Shown: positions 9,897 through 21,945 of the stretch, piece by piece
Position numbering within the stretch: position 1 is the first letter of the stretch
Layout of the letters: the number at the start of each line of letters is the position of its first letter
Assembly (NCBI GenBank): GCA_003667245.1
Contig: RCNN01000262.1
Location: 1 to 32,531, forward strand
Direction of reading: 5' to 3'
Length of the DNA stretch: 32,531 nucleotides
Source: Heterostelium multicystogenum
Lineage: Eukaryota; Evosea; Eumycetozoa; Acytosteliales; Acytosteliaceae
Translations under genes and position numbers: made by a program
Notes under the pieces: model-generated
What the model was told of the DNA's origin: nothing
The model's database searches: none
The model's input: only the letters and a program-made list of their open reading frames with translations

Positions 9897-12056
9897 ATGA
9901 GCAACAATAGCATTGGTCAAAAGCGAGATAGCAGTCATATTGATAATGGTGATGATGATGAGGATGATCAATCATTTCTTGAAGATGAAGATAGTATTGT
10001 AAATGAAGAGGAAAAGGAGGAGGCTGGCAAATTGCATTTCAACCCAAAGCTTATAGCTTCAACGCAAGATGAAATTGAATATACAGATAGTGATGATGCC
10101 AGTGATGATGATGATGACGACGACGACCACTATGACGACTACAATAGCAATAGAATTCCGAACGACGTTATCCCCGGAGCTATGAGGCAGAGTGGTCACA
10201 CAGCTGCAACATCTTCCAAATCTACCACTATGTATAAATCTAAAGATACCGCTACACTGATAAGATCAAAATCAAGTACCAACAGGAACAAGAGCAATGG
10301 TGATACTTCCTCTGGCGATGGAGGTGACCTCAATGTCGACAGTGATAATATTGCTACAAGCGAACCAGAGAATGAGATGGAAATAGATAGAGTCAAAGAG
10401 GGAACAGACGATGAAGATGAGGAAGAAGACGAAGATGAAGATGATGAAGACGAGGAAGAAGACGAAGAAGAAGAAGAGGACGAAGAAGAGGAAGAAGATG
10501 AGCTTTCTAAAAGCAATAAAGTCACTTCATATTCACAATATGTGTTGACCGATAATGATGAGGATGACGAAGATTACAGTATAGAGATGAACATTAAAAC
10601 TACAATCGAATGAACTAAGCGAGGAGGAAGATGATCAGGAGATGGAAGATATAAACAAGGATGGCTACGACACATCGCCTCTTGAGAAGGTAGACAAAGA
10701 AGATGAGAATCGATCAGTATTCATCCAAGCGAGAAACAACCTGCACATCTCGACTATCCCAGAATATCTACCTGGCCGTGAGAAAGAAAAAGAGTCAATT
10801 TCAAAGTTTATTCGCGCCAAAACTGATCAACAACGACTCTGGTGGATGTATATATATTGCCGGTATACCGGGCACTGGAAAAACCAGCACTGTAAAAGAA
10901 GTCATTCGACAATTCCAAGAAGAAAGAGCAAACAAAGTAAGTCGATCGAAGTACGATGCTATTACGTTAGTTCATTTTAACTGACTGCCTGCCCTTTATA
11001 GAAAGTAATTCCCTTTGAGTATATCGAACTGAATGGAATGGAGTTTAGTGATCCTCATAATCTTTATATAGCACTGCATCGCAAGATGCTGAAGCGTCCT
11101 ATGAAAGCAAGGGTGTCGCATCAAACAGGCCCTGCAGCTTCTCCAGAAGAACTTTACAGTCAAACACAAAAATCGACCTTTCCGTATCATTTTGGTGGAT
11201 GAATTCGATCTGCTCATCACAAAGAAACAGTCGGTCATATACAACCTCTTTGAATGGCCGAATAAGCCACACTCAAGACTCGTCATCATTGCCATTGCAA
11301 ACACAATGAACTTGCCAGACACCCTGTTGCCGAGAGTACAGTCGCGTATGGGTCTGCATAGAATCCCTTTCAGCTCTTACACTGCCAACCAGATTGTAAA
11401 GATTGTGCACTCACGTCTCGAAGGACTGGAGGCATTCGACCAGGATGCCATACAGATTTGTGCGATGAGAGTGGCTGCAGTGTGCGGAGATGCCCGTCGT
11501 GCCCTCGACATTTGTCGTCGTGCCACAGTCCAAGCCGAGAACGAATATCAAGCACTCCTCAAAAATAATCCAGACAATAGCCAACGTGGCAAAGTACAGG
11601 CACACCACATTGAACAAGTCCTCGACCAGTTCGCCACCCCAACAACCAACATCATTAAGGAGCTATCTTTCTACGAGAAAGTGTTCCTCTACTCCTACTA
11701 TAAAGAACAAAAGTCATCTGGTATCACCGAAATTCAATTTGGTAAAGTAAGTGGCAAACTATCAACAAACTGAATTATCTGAACGGATCAACTAATCGAT
11801 GATTCTCAACTCTTCACTTCATAGATTTATCAAAGAATGGTAATTTTTTCTAGAATCAAACAATGTCAAACCTATAACTCACCAAGAGGTTGAATGGATA
11901 TGTGGGAGACTGGGTGCATCCAAATTGATTTTGGTGGAGGATGTCCTGACCGATTACCAGCAGCTGACTAAACTCAACATTTCTGCCGAAGATTTATTAT
12001 TTGCCCTAAGCCAAGACCCAAAGTTTAGTTTATATCTAGATCAACAAAATGATTAA
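9897..12056 (+). CDS. orc1: Origin recognition complex subunit 1 (AAA+ ATPase)
   Basis: Largest ORC subunit; binds and hydrolyses ATP when ORC loads MCM at replication origins in the nucleus. I start at ATG 9897. Exons 9897-10936, 11002-11746, 11825-12056 (introns 65 and 78 nt), about 672 aa. Residues 1-230 are strongly acidic with Asp/Glu runs (10390-10503) and show no recognisable BAH domain. The AAA+ core shows Walker A GIPGTGKTSTVKEV, Walker B IILVDEFDLL, IYNLFEWPNKPHSRLVI, sensor 1 AIANTMNLPD, RVQSRMGLHR, and the lid GDARRALDICRRA, all Orc1-specific. The winged-helix end reads VEWICGRLGASKLILVE and stops at 12054-12056. Frame breaks lie near 10594, 10825, 11105, 11129 and 11850. The core residues are intact, so I take it as functional with sequence errors. 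Cdc6 is the alternative AAA+ relative, but the core motifs match Orc1 better. Confidence 0.93.
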
Positions 12057-12914
12057 TCAAATACCAAACTTTTACATCTCAAATAATAACAGCTTGCTTA
12101 TGAATCCACAAAGAGAAGAAATTTCAGGTTGTAGCAAAAAGTCCTTGGTATTCAACCTGGAATTTCATTAATAAAATAAGGCCCTGTTCAACATTGCATA
12201 ATCCCAATTTTAATTTCAAATGACACCTCCGAAGGTACAGTTCCAACTGGCTGGATCCAGGCGGAAAGTCAAATGATTATATCCATTGATTATTATAATC
12301 CAATTGTTGAATGAATTAATTAATTAAATTTTTTAATTGTTTTCTCCTGATATAAATGGGCAAAATTGAAACTTTGTGCTTTGCTTGGTTCTAAATTCTC
12401 TAACATTAATAGGTGTCCATATTTACTCATTCTAGGATGCTATCAATTAGAAACATACTCACCTCCTTGTGCTTTTTCATTTTGAAAACAACAGTTGGAG
12501 GTGTTACCCATAGATAAATCTCCACAAATTCTCGAGTGCAGTACAACTTCAAGATCATAAGCTTGATACATTTCACACACCTACTTTTTTAGTAAAAAAT
12601 GATGGTTCACTGTGGTTGAGTTTGAATAATTCATGATCACTATCATCAGCAGTTGATCAATAAAATATCGAATCAGATATTTGGTGTTGTTTTTAACAAT
12701 TCTTTTAAAAATTCTCTGAAATCGACAAAATGTGTTTTTATTTAGCTTTTAATTTTTTTTGACAATAGCTCAATTTGCACCAACCACTGATTAATTAAAT
12801 TTTTTATTTTATTTTTTTTTGTTTTGTTTTGTTTTGTTCCAATCTTTTTATTTTTTTCAAGAGAGTGACGAATTTAATAAAAAGGTGTGTGCAGGTTGCT
12901 TTGAAGTTTGCCCA

Positions 12915-12950
12915 AAAACACACAACACACAGAACACACAGACACAACAT
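12915..12950. promoter_or_regulatory. CA-rich element
   Basis: Run of CACAC/ACACA words in the upstream region of surface protein A. Dictyostelium developmental promoters use CA/GT-rich G-boxes bound by GBF, so a regulatory role is plausible but inferred. Confidence 0.25.
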
Positions 12951-13553
12951 ACATCCTTTAAAATAACTCGACACTACTTTCAACAAATCACACACCAACA
13001 GGGCATCTACTAGAATCTGGTCAAACACAAACTACAGCAGCTACCGTCGCCATTGATTCCAATTATTTGTTCTTATTTAGATTTCAAATTGGATTTATTT
13101 TGATTTTTACAGAGTGACAAATTGGTTGTTAGAGTCCTACCAATAGACATAGAATCACTTATTATAGTTATAAACTATCTAGAGATATAACTTCACCGTC
13201 TCATCAATCATCATATAATATAGAATAGCAATACGAGAGAACCAACATAGCATATAGAATAATTAATAATGAATCATATCAGTTATAGATAGTTAGAAGT
13301 ATTCGACAATAAACATATAAATCAAATCAAAATTCATACGATACTATTATAAGGTAAAAATAGATCAAATGAAATGGATACAAATAAGTATCTTCTTTAA
13401 ATTATTCTTTTGTTGGTTCAATAAATTGGTTTGGCTTTCATTATTACTACTCTACCACCACTACTTTAAAATGTGTTGGTTCGATGCATTAAGGATCAAA
13501 AAAATTCCAAAACACCACTGATCGAAATATTTCTAACATTTGGATATGTCATC

Positions 13554-13587
13554 ACAACACCCACTCAACTCACCCACTCACACAACA
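13554..13587. promoter_or_regulatory. CACCC-rich cluster, possible G-box
   Basis: Two CACCCACTCA words plus CACAC within 34 bp, about 1.1 kb before the surface protein A start. It resembles the CACCC/GTGGG composition of Dictyostelium G-boxes; no binding data. Confidence 0.3.
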
Positions 13588-14716
13588 TCAGTTCCTCTTC
13601 CTCTTCTTCTTCTATAAAACCAATAATAATAATAATAATATAATCAGCCCGTCCATCCGCACAACCACATAAAGCTTCAGAAAAAATGTTTAATCACAAC
13701 AACATTGTTGCCTAATGCATCCATACAACTCATCAAAATTGCTCCAATCAAAATGGATCGGCGCCTATGTGTTCCGTGTGTGAACTAAAACATTTAACAC
13801 AGAGAAATAATAATAATAATAGTAATAATATTATTTCATTTTAAATTAATAATAATTAATTAAGTTTGTTGTATTCCATCCATCCAGCCAATTCATAATC
13901 TGTAGATCTACTACTCTTAGAGAGTGTGTTCTTCCTGCTCATTTTAATCAATCTAAATCTTATCATCATCATCACTTAACCAAACTTGTCGAGCACAATT
14001 CAAACATCCATCACATACATGATCATAATTTATCTATTTTTTGTAAACTGATTGGAAACTCCACTACTTTACTTTGCTCAACCTTAATCAACTTACTTCT
14101 TTGACATTACATTACTTATTATTGGTGTTAGTATTTTCAAAACTCAACAAACAACAACATCATCACTTTGCTCCTGTCTGTTGTTTTAATTTATTTTTAT
14201 CGACACATCGTACAACTACCTTAATTAGACTGTCAAATCCAACTATTATAAACCATTTATAAAATATTTATAGTTAAAGTCGAATTTAAACTTATGCTTA
14301 ATATTAATTATAAAATATATTATTCATACCCTATAATATCATCATCATTGTGTTATTACTTATAATATTATATAATAATCAATCAATTACTCAACTAAAC
14401 CAGACCAAACCAACAATCAATCAATGGAATAATCAATATCTAAAACTATAATTAAGACTAACTAATTTGAAATTCTATTTAATCCATTAGAAATCATAAT
14501 CCAAGAATAAGAAACAAAGAAAGAAAGAAAAGACAATTTAAAAATATTATTACTTCCAATTATTTCTAAAACATTATAATTATTATTATTTATTTATTTA
14601 TTTTATTTTATTTTTACATATATATTTATTTGATATATAATATTCTCTATTTGCCACATTAATAATAAGTAATAATATTTTAGAAAAGAAAGAAAACAAA
14701 AGAATAGAAATCAAAA

Positions 14717-17700
14717 ATGACGAAAACTCCATTATTATTTATATTTTTTAGTTTGTTGCTGGCAATGTGCTTGATTGAAACGGCCGACGCACAGTGTGGG
14801 TTGCTATGCTTGGTGTGCGGCCTCACTTCGATTTGTATCCTGAACGAACCAATCGAGATCAACTCGCTTACCAATTTGACAAAGTCACTTTCCTTGCAGA
14901 GCATTCTGACGTTATCATCGGTTTTGAACATCGACGGTGACCTGCTGTGCAATGGAACCATCAACCTGTTGGGTGGCGTGCTCAACGTCAAGGGTGCTGT
15001 CAAAGTCACACCACTCTGTGTGCTCAACGTTACCGGTGACTCCACCATCGACGTATCCGGTGGATTCACCTTCCCATTGCTTTCCGTTCTTTTCTACCCC
15101 TCAGGTGGAAACTCCATTCTCAACTGGAAGGGTGACGCCAGCGCTTCTTTTACAAAACCTCGTTGGATACGGCGGTGAAACACCAAAGTTTAATTTCTAC
15201 GGTAAAAACGTCAACCTGACGACAGCGTTGGTGACCGCGCCCATAAAGATTGGATATGCCTCCGTCAACCAAGCAACCAACCTCTATTTGAATGGCATAG
15301 AATTCGATCAACTTTACATTAATCAACTTCTAAATCCAACGACGCTTGGAGTAACTGTCAACAATCTTACTCTTTCACAAGCCGCCGCATCATTAAGCTC
15401 TTCTCTAGCGACAATGACCTCAATTGCACTAAGGCGATCATCTGTATTGGTAATCAAAAGCCCTGTAAACTGTGAATACTCTTGTTACATCGATTTCATC
15501 CACAATCCATCTTGCTAGCACTATCAACATTCTATCTGGAGCTCTTAACACCGGATCCCTTTTCGTCTGGGCTAGTGGAGTTATCAACATTGTCGGTGCA
15601 ACCCTAAATTCAGTTTCAATCAACTCGGCACTTGGCTCACTTTTAAATTGCTCAAGTGTGGCGGTGTCGGGATCTACATTGACAATCGATGGTGTTTCCA
15701 ACTTTTTTGGTACTACTCAACTCAATAGTAGCAACCTTGTACTCAGCGGAAAACTTTCATTTATCGAGGGATCAAGTTCATACAACAATACAATTGACCT
15801 CCTAGGCAATGGACAGCTTTTCATCAATTCCAATTCTCATACCAACAATAATATCAACATCCAATCTGGTGGACAACTCACTGTCAATGCCACCGGTAAC
15901 TTGATATCTTCAACACTTAACAACTTAGGTAGTGTTTTCGTTGACGCTGGACTGCTTACCCAATCGAATTTAACAGTTGCCAATCAAGCAGTGGCCAATT
16001 TGTTGAATGGAGGTTCAATTGTAAACTCACCACTTCTCTCAGTTCTTGGAACTCTTACCGGTTTGAGTGGATCAACTATTAAAGGATCAAAAATAAGCAT
16101 TGAAACAGCGGCGGTGTCATAACAATGGCAAGCAGTTCGATCAAACAGAGCCCTTTGTCTATCCTTGGTGCCCTCAAGCTTAATACCGCATCACAAGTAA
16201 TTGAATCCAATTTGATAATCAGCAGTGGAGCTACCACCACTTTGAATGGTGGAAGTTCTATCCTCAACTCACCACTTATCCAGATACTTGGAGCAGTTGC
16301 TGTGAACACTGCTTCCTCAATTGTTGGCTCCACATTTGATGTACAGTCAGCCGGTATTCTCAATTTCGTTGGTGGTAAATTGGAAACCTCTACACTCTCA
16401 CTGGGAGGAACCGCATCCTTAACTACTGCTGCATCGATTTTGTCCACACAACTAAATGTACTAAGCTCAGGTGTACTTAATCTCGCATCTAGCTCAACAA
16501 TTACCACATCCCCAGTCAGTCTGGCTGGTGGCCAGCTGAATCTTTTAGACTCTGCCAAATTGATTGACTCTGCCGTTTCAATTATTTCTGGTGGTGCTCT
16601 GAACTTGACAAGCACATCTTCCATCACTGGATCACCATCACTTAACATTACCAAAGGAAAATTGAATCTGAATAGTGGTCTAATCTCCAACTCCAAAATT
16701 TTGATTGACTCACAAGGTGTTTTAAATTGGTTGGACAATTGACTAGCTCCCCTGTTAATGTCGCTGGTGGACTGCTTGATATGGTTAGTGGAACCGTAAG
16801 CAATTCACCAGTTCAATTAACCGGAACTTTGCTATTTAAATCTGGTAGTATTGATCAGTCTCCACTTACTGTTCTTGGTAGTGGTGTTGTAGAGATGGTT
16901 ACTGGTACGATTACTGGTTCTGAAATTATTTCCAATGGAACCTTTACACTGTCATCTGGAAATATCAACCAATCTCCAATTTCTGTTCTTGCCAACGGTG
17001 TTCTAAATATTGTAGATGGTGCTCTCAACGGTTTCTCCCTTATCAGTACTCACTGGCGCAGTTTCAAATATAACCAAAGCCAATATTGTCAATTCCAAAC
17101 TTGAAGTTAGTGGTGTACTCAACACACTTCAAGATGTTGTAGCAAAAGCAACTACCTCTTTGGTGGTTCCAATTGTCGCGCAACCAGGTGGTGTATTGAA
17201 TGTAGCTGGTAATCTTGCTGCTAGCGCAGTAGATAATCTTGTAATCGGTGGAGGAGTTAACGCTCTGCTTAACCTAGCCAAAGATTCCATTGTCACTCTT
17301 GGTGAGACTGTCGACCAAATCAGTCGTTTGGATATCCAAATCCATTCAAATGGAGGACTCCTTCAAAGTTTAGGTACAATCCAAATCTCAGCGCAATCAA
17401 ATCCATTGAATTTACTCTCCATTGTTAGTAACGCACTTTCCTTTGACAGTGGTCTAATTAAGCTGACCAATGGTCTTCTTTCCATCTCCGATCAACTTTC
17501 TTTCTCTGAAAAAGGACAGTTGCAGCTAACTGACTCCGTTGTATCACTTACCGACTCTACTACAGATTTGGTAGTAGAATCAGTTGAAATGGTCATGGAC
17601 AATGTTGTACTAAAGCATAATTCCAATTTCGTTCCACCACGTCTTTTCATTAATCCAACTTCAAAGCTTGTCTTCAACAAGGTTGAAATCGATGAATCTG

Positions 17701-19046
17701 TTGTTGCTCCAGATGATAGTGCCTTCACAATCGTTTACTCACCAGACTCACCCATTATATGCAATGGCCAAGTCATGAACAACGGTTCAACCGGACATTC
17801 ATCCTACCGATTCCTCTGCGATGACAAGTTAGTCGTATTGAAATTCTTCAATTGCTCTGGTATTCAGTGCCCTGGAAACCAATCGATTTGCGTAGATACA
17901 ATTGATCAATGTCCAGATGTCAATGGATCGTGTAGCAGCAATCTAAATGGACAAACTTTCAAGTGCTGGAATGGTCAATGCTCTTCCAGCGTATCCGATT
18001 GTCCTGCTCTTCCAAGCTGTCCTACAAACACCCAACGTTGCTCTGATGGCTCTTGTTCTGCAACCGACTGCCCAACAAGCACTGTTCTTCCCCCATTCAA
18101 ATACTTTGGTTGCCCAATTGGATTGTACCAATGCGCCGATGGAAGATGCTCTAAAGATGTTTCAAAATGTTGCACTGGAAATGATTGCAAAGTAAGTACT
18201 TGCCTAATTAAATTTCTTCCCAATCACTTCCCATACTAATTAAATTCCATTGAATAGTCTATACCTGCTGTTAGTAGAGCAGTAAAAACCAGATCACCTT
18301 TCAGCACTTCCAGATCATTGATCCTACCCATTCTTTCTCAAGTTGGATCAAACAACACTGTCCACATCTATGGTTATGTCAATGTCCCAAGTAACTTCAC
18401 CAACCAATTTACACACCACTTTATGAAGATTCAAGCACTCGATGACTCATACCTGGACCAAGTCAATGGAACTCATATTTGGGGAACCAACAGCACCTAC
18501 AGAGATAGCGCATTATCCCTTATTTTTAATATTACAATCGATGGTCGTAAGTATCAATACTAATTGTTGCTCATCAATCATGTTCTAACTTTGAGGTCCT
18601 CAAAAATTATAGATGCAAATCCTTCGAATTTCTTGAAAGATATTGACTTCCAGTTCAAGATTGACCCATCAACTGTAAACATGACCAACGCAAGACTGGC
18701 CTTCATCAACACCACTACAAACAGCTGGCAACTCCTAAAACACGTTGTTAGCTGTGATAAGAACAATGGATCACTTTGTGGAAAAACAAATCACTTTACT
18801 TCATTTGGTGTGCTAACCAACTTCTATGGTGATGACGACGACGACGACGGAGATGGCGCAGGCTCTAACAAAGATGGAGGAATCCCAAGAAAAACAATGA
18901 TTATCATTGCATCTTCCGTCGTGGGTGCCGTAGCCATTATCGGTGCAGTTGCTGGATTCTTCATCGTCAAGGTAGTCAAGCACGGAAGTTTGAAATATTG
19001 GTGGGCATCTAAAGGTGGTCACACCAACGGCATAGAATTAAAATAG
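14717..19046 (+). CDS. Single-pass surface protein A: beta-solenoid repeats, Cys-rich modules, HFTSF juxtamembrane motif
   Basis: Not a family I can name. Exons 14717-18191, 18258-18546, 18613-19046 (introns 66 nt each), about 1,400 aa. A signal peptide (LLFIFFSLLLAMCLIETADA) precedes a Cys-rich start. Residues ~60-1000 are repeats rich in Ser, Leu, Ile and Gly, of the type SPLSILGALKLNTASQVIES and SGVLNLASSSTITTSPVSLA, consistent with a parallel beta-helix. Next, about 17850-18190, come short Cys modules (RCSDGSCSATDCP, QCADGRCSKDVSKCC). After intron 2 a domain ends NHFTSFGVLTNF, followed by an Asp tract, a membrane helix (IASSVVGAVAIIGAVAGFFI) and a short basic tail. Many N-x-S/T sites fit an extracellular role, perhaps adhesion or matrix binding (inference). 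One-base breaks near 15154, 15471, 16103, 16727 and 17032 are each followed by continuing repeats in the new frame. Confidence 0.85.
15500..17100 (+). repeat. Degenerate Ser/Leu/Gly protein repeats (beta-helix type) in surface protein A
   Basis: Imperfect units of roughly 20-27 residues, e.g. SSILNSPLIQILGAVAVNTA, SGGALNLTSTSSITGSPSLN, SGNINQSPISVLANGVLNIV. Alternating hydrophobic residues with Ser-Pro and Gly at fixed places suggest solenoid coils. The repeat is visible in protein, not as exact DNA copies, so it is old. Confidence 0.7.
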
Positions 19047-21945
19047 AAAATAGCAAACAGCACATAGAAATCGAAATAGAATTGTCATGCACCAACTGAC
19101 ACTTCACTTTACAAAGTTGCACCAATTCAACTTTTCCTTCGACAACACAATATTTCACCTCAATCTAGCTTCAATTACCTTACTTTTCACACACAAGTTG
19201 AGTACTCAACTCCTACACATCAACAACACAAATTCAACACTATTTATTTATTATAATGATATCTGGCTTTTAAACCATTCAATAAGTTGGTTTCAAATTA
19301 CATTTAATTAATCCTTTAGATTAGGTTTGTTAATTAGCATTATTAATTTGTTTAACCAATAAATCAATTCTTTTAAAAACAAAAAGATAAGATCAATAGG
19401 AGGATACATGATCAGGTGTTTTTTTGTGTTTTTGTTTACATCATGACTAACCTTGTAAGTTTAATTTTATAATGTTATGAATTATTATGTTGCATTCGTA
19501 TAACTTTACAACACTGTTTAGATCAACACATATTCCAAGTGATGACGTTGAAGTTCTAAGTGTGGCAAAATAAAGTATATTGGGAACGAGACAGCCCAAA
19601 ATTAACACCACTTTACAAAAGATGTCAACAAATTGATTGAACTTGAGTTAAAGCTACATAATTAACACTTCCATACCTAAATCGGAGACATAGCAAACAA
19701 AGGAGATCTCTTTATTGAGAGTTAGTTCTTGACGAATTCTGTTTTTTCAAGGAAGTGGCAAACAAGAATTCACTCACACTTGGAATGAATGTAACACAAA
19801 ATTTTCAACATAACTTTATTTGCAGTATCAATCACTGAGGACTTTCAAAGTTTTGTAAAGCTTCGCAAAAAATTTTCATCCACAAAATGAACAAGCAAGC
19901 AAAGATATTTTTAAACACAACAAAAAAAAGTGCGAAAAGAACCTTTTTTCAGTTTTTTTGATGTAATTCAGCGATAGAGATCACCCTGATTGAGATGCAT
20001 GAACAAGACAATCTTCTTCCAGACTAAATTGATTTGTTTTTGATTAGATTTTAATTTTTTACTAATATTTTTCCAACTTTGTTAAATTAAAGAATGTTTT
20101 GATCAATTTGTTATTTTATGTTGTATCATTAGATCAAGTGTGTGTTCCAGAAGAGAGATATAAAACAAGCAATAGCAACAATAATAATTAATAATTCGCT
20201 AGTTATTCAAAGATTTAGTGTAATAAATAATAATGTATTGACAAATATAAACAAGAATAAATTACATTGAAATACTATTAATATATATTAGATTAACAGA
20301 ATTATTATTATATTAAGTTATTAATTTGGGGGAAGATTTATTTTTGATCAATTAATACAAGGTAGGTAAGGTGATCAATTTATAGTTAACAAGTGAGATG
20401 CAGATTACTTGCAAGGTGTCAATTCCATGTCTTGTTTTGTCTACTATTACATCGATCTTTGGTCCTATCATCACTATTTTTGCTATTTCAACAAAAACAC
20501 AAAATTATTTTCACAACCCAAAAAACTTTCGTTTATGGTATGGTTCATCACGGAAGATGGTCCCGAATGTCATCTATTCATTAGACTACACCCATTATTA
20601 ATATTATTATTCATCAATCGTTGAAGACACCTCAAATCTTTAGAGTAGTGGTATTTGTGAGAACATCCAAACACACTTCTAGTAGTATGTAGTTAGCATT
20701 TTAAATCATATAAACAACCATATGATTTAAATTAAATCACACAATCAATCATAAATCATACACAAATAAATGTTTACTGTTTTTTCTTTGATCAAAACAA
20801 ACAATCAAACACACACACAGGCAAACATACTCGAACATTGTTAATGATGATCAGATCAATATTGTTGGTTCATTATTTATTACAGTTCATTTTAAACCAT
20901 AACTTGTTTTCTTCATTGTTATTATATACGATATCAGCTGCAACAACACACAAAAAAACACTACTTTATCGCACTACTCTAACAATTCACGAAATAATCA
21001 AGCAACAGCTAACACACAATGATATAACAGCACCAAGCACTCACAAACCAAACCCTCATCACACACCACATACCAACCAACTTTATTTTTAATTTTTGCA
21101 TAACTTACAAGAACATCAGCAGCCAAGCCAGCAGTATGTTTGACTCCAACAATTAATTTGTTTATTTGTAAATATTATTTATTATTTAAAACAATTGATG
21201 TAAATGCATAGCTTTGGAGCTTTCTTGAATTCAATTCATTAGAAATAACAATCGAATAGTAACTACCAATCAAATAGAGCACTTATAAATAGATTCTTTG
21301 CAACAACAATCTAGAAGAAGAGTCTGAAAAAATTATAAATATTTTTCATAAAAATAAATATCAATCGATATTAATATCAAGCAATCAAAACCAATCAATA
21401 TTTCAGTCCAACACATCCACACACACCACCACCATCACCACCATTACATCCTATTAAATTTAATTTTTGTTTGGTTGATTTCATTCAGAATCAGAATTAA
21501 TTAATTCACCAACCAATTGCCAAATAGTCAAACATACAATTTTGGTGTTAACAATTTACACCTTAATCACTATTTATTGAAATCCATAACAATAGTAGTA
21601 AAAAATAAATAATTATAAATATTATTGGTTTCTATTTATACTTTTAGTATATTATTTTAGGAAATAGTAGTCGTTGGTTGTTTGGTCGATTGGTTGTTCT
21701 ATTTCTTCTACGATTACTTTGATCAATTTGTATGTCATATTTAAATATGGATGATTGTCTTTTTGCTTGTTCCTATTTGGAAAAGACTAACTGGTGAATT
21801 TAAATTACTGACTTTTTATATCTTTACTTTTTTGCAATTTCTGACTTTCTGATTTAATATTACTACTACTACAGATAGAAATCATATTGAATCGTACACT
21901 GATAGAAATAGAATAGAAGTCGAGTGGTTGACAACTCAGAAGAAA
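19047..21945. other. Long intergenic region upstream of surface protein B
   Basis: About 2.9 kb, mostly AT-rich and non-coding. TTGATCAA or close variants recur (near 20099, 20346, 20788, 21719). CA-rich tracts at about 20809-20824 and 21415-21445. A GC-richer patch, 20393-20600, is open in three frames for ~190 nt; one frame reads KVSIPCLVLSTITSIFGPII then TIFAIS, membrane-like, but I cannot support it as a gene. Confidence 0.5.

Larger units (their letters stand above)
12057..14716. other. Long intergenic region upstream of surface protein A
   Basis: About 2.7 kb with no convincing gene. A 44-codon open stretch at 12180-12314 contains GTVPTGWIQAESQMIISIDY in coding-like codons but has no start and may be a relic. 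Other content: CA-rich tract 12915-12950, CACCC-rich cluster 13554-13587, (AAT)n at about 13622-13641 and 13808-13830, and poly-A/T-rich promoter DNA at 14570-14700. Most of it is probably the regulatory region of the gene starting at 14717. Confidence 0.5.

Noticed and set aside
10196..10525. Antisense frame with a long poly-Ser run
   Set aside because: Reverse complement of the Asp/Glu codons of the ORC1 acidic region.
12180..12314. 44-codon open stretch downstream of ORC1
   Set aside because: No start codon and short enough for chance; mentioned in the intergenic entry only.
13475..13490. GGTTCGA word suggesting a tRNA T-loop
   Set aside because: No matching A-box, acceptor stem or cloverleaf in the surrounding ~80 bp.
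20393..20624. Small protein of 63-71 residues, open in three frames
   Set aside because: No homology I recognise, no intron or neighbour support, and three frames are equally open; noted only under the intergenic entry.
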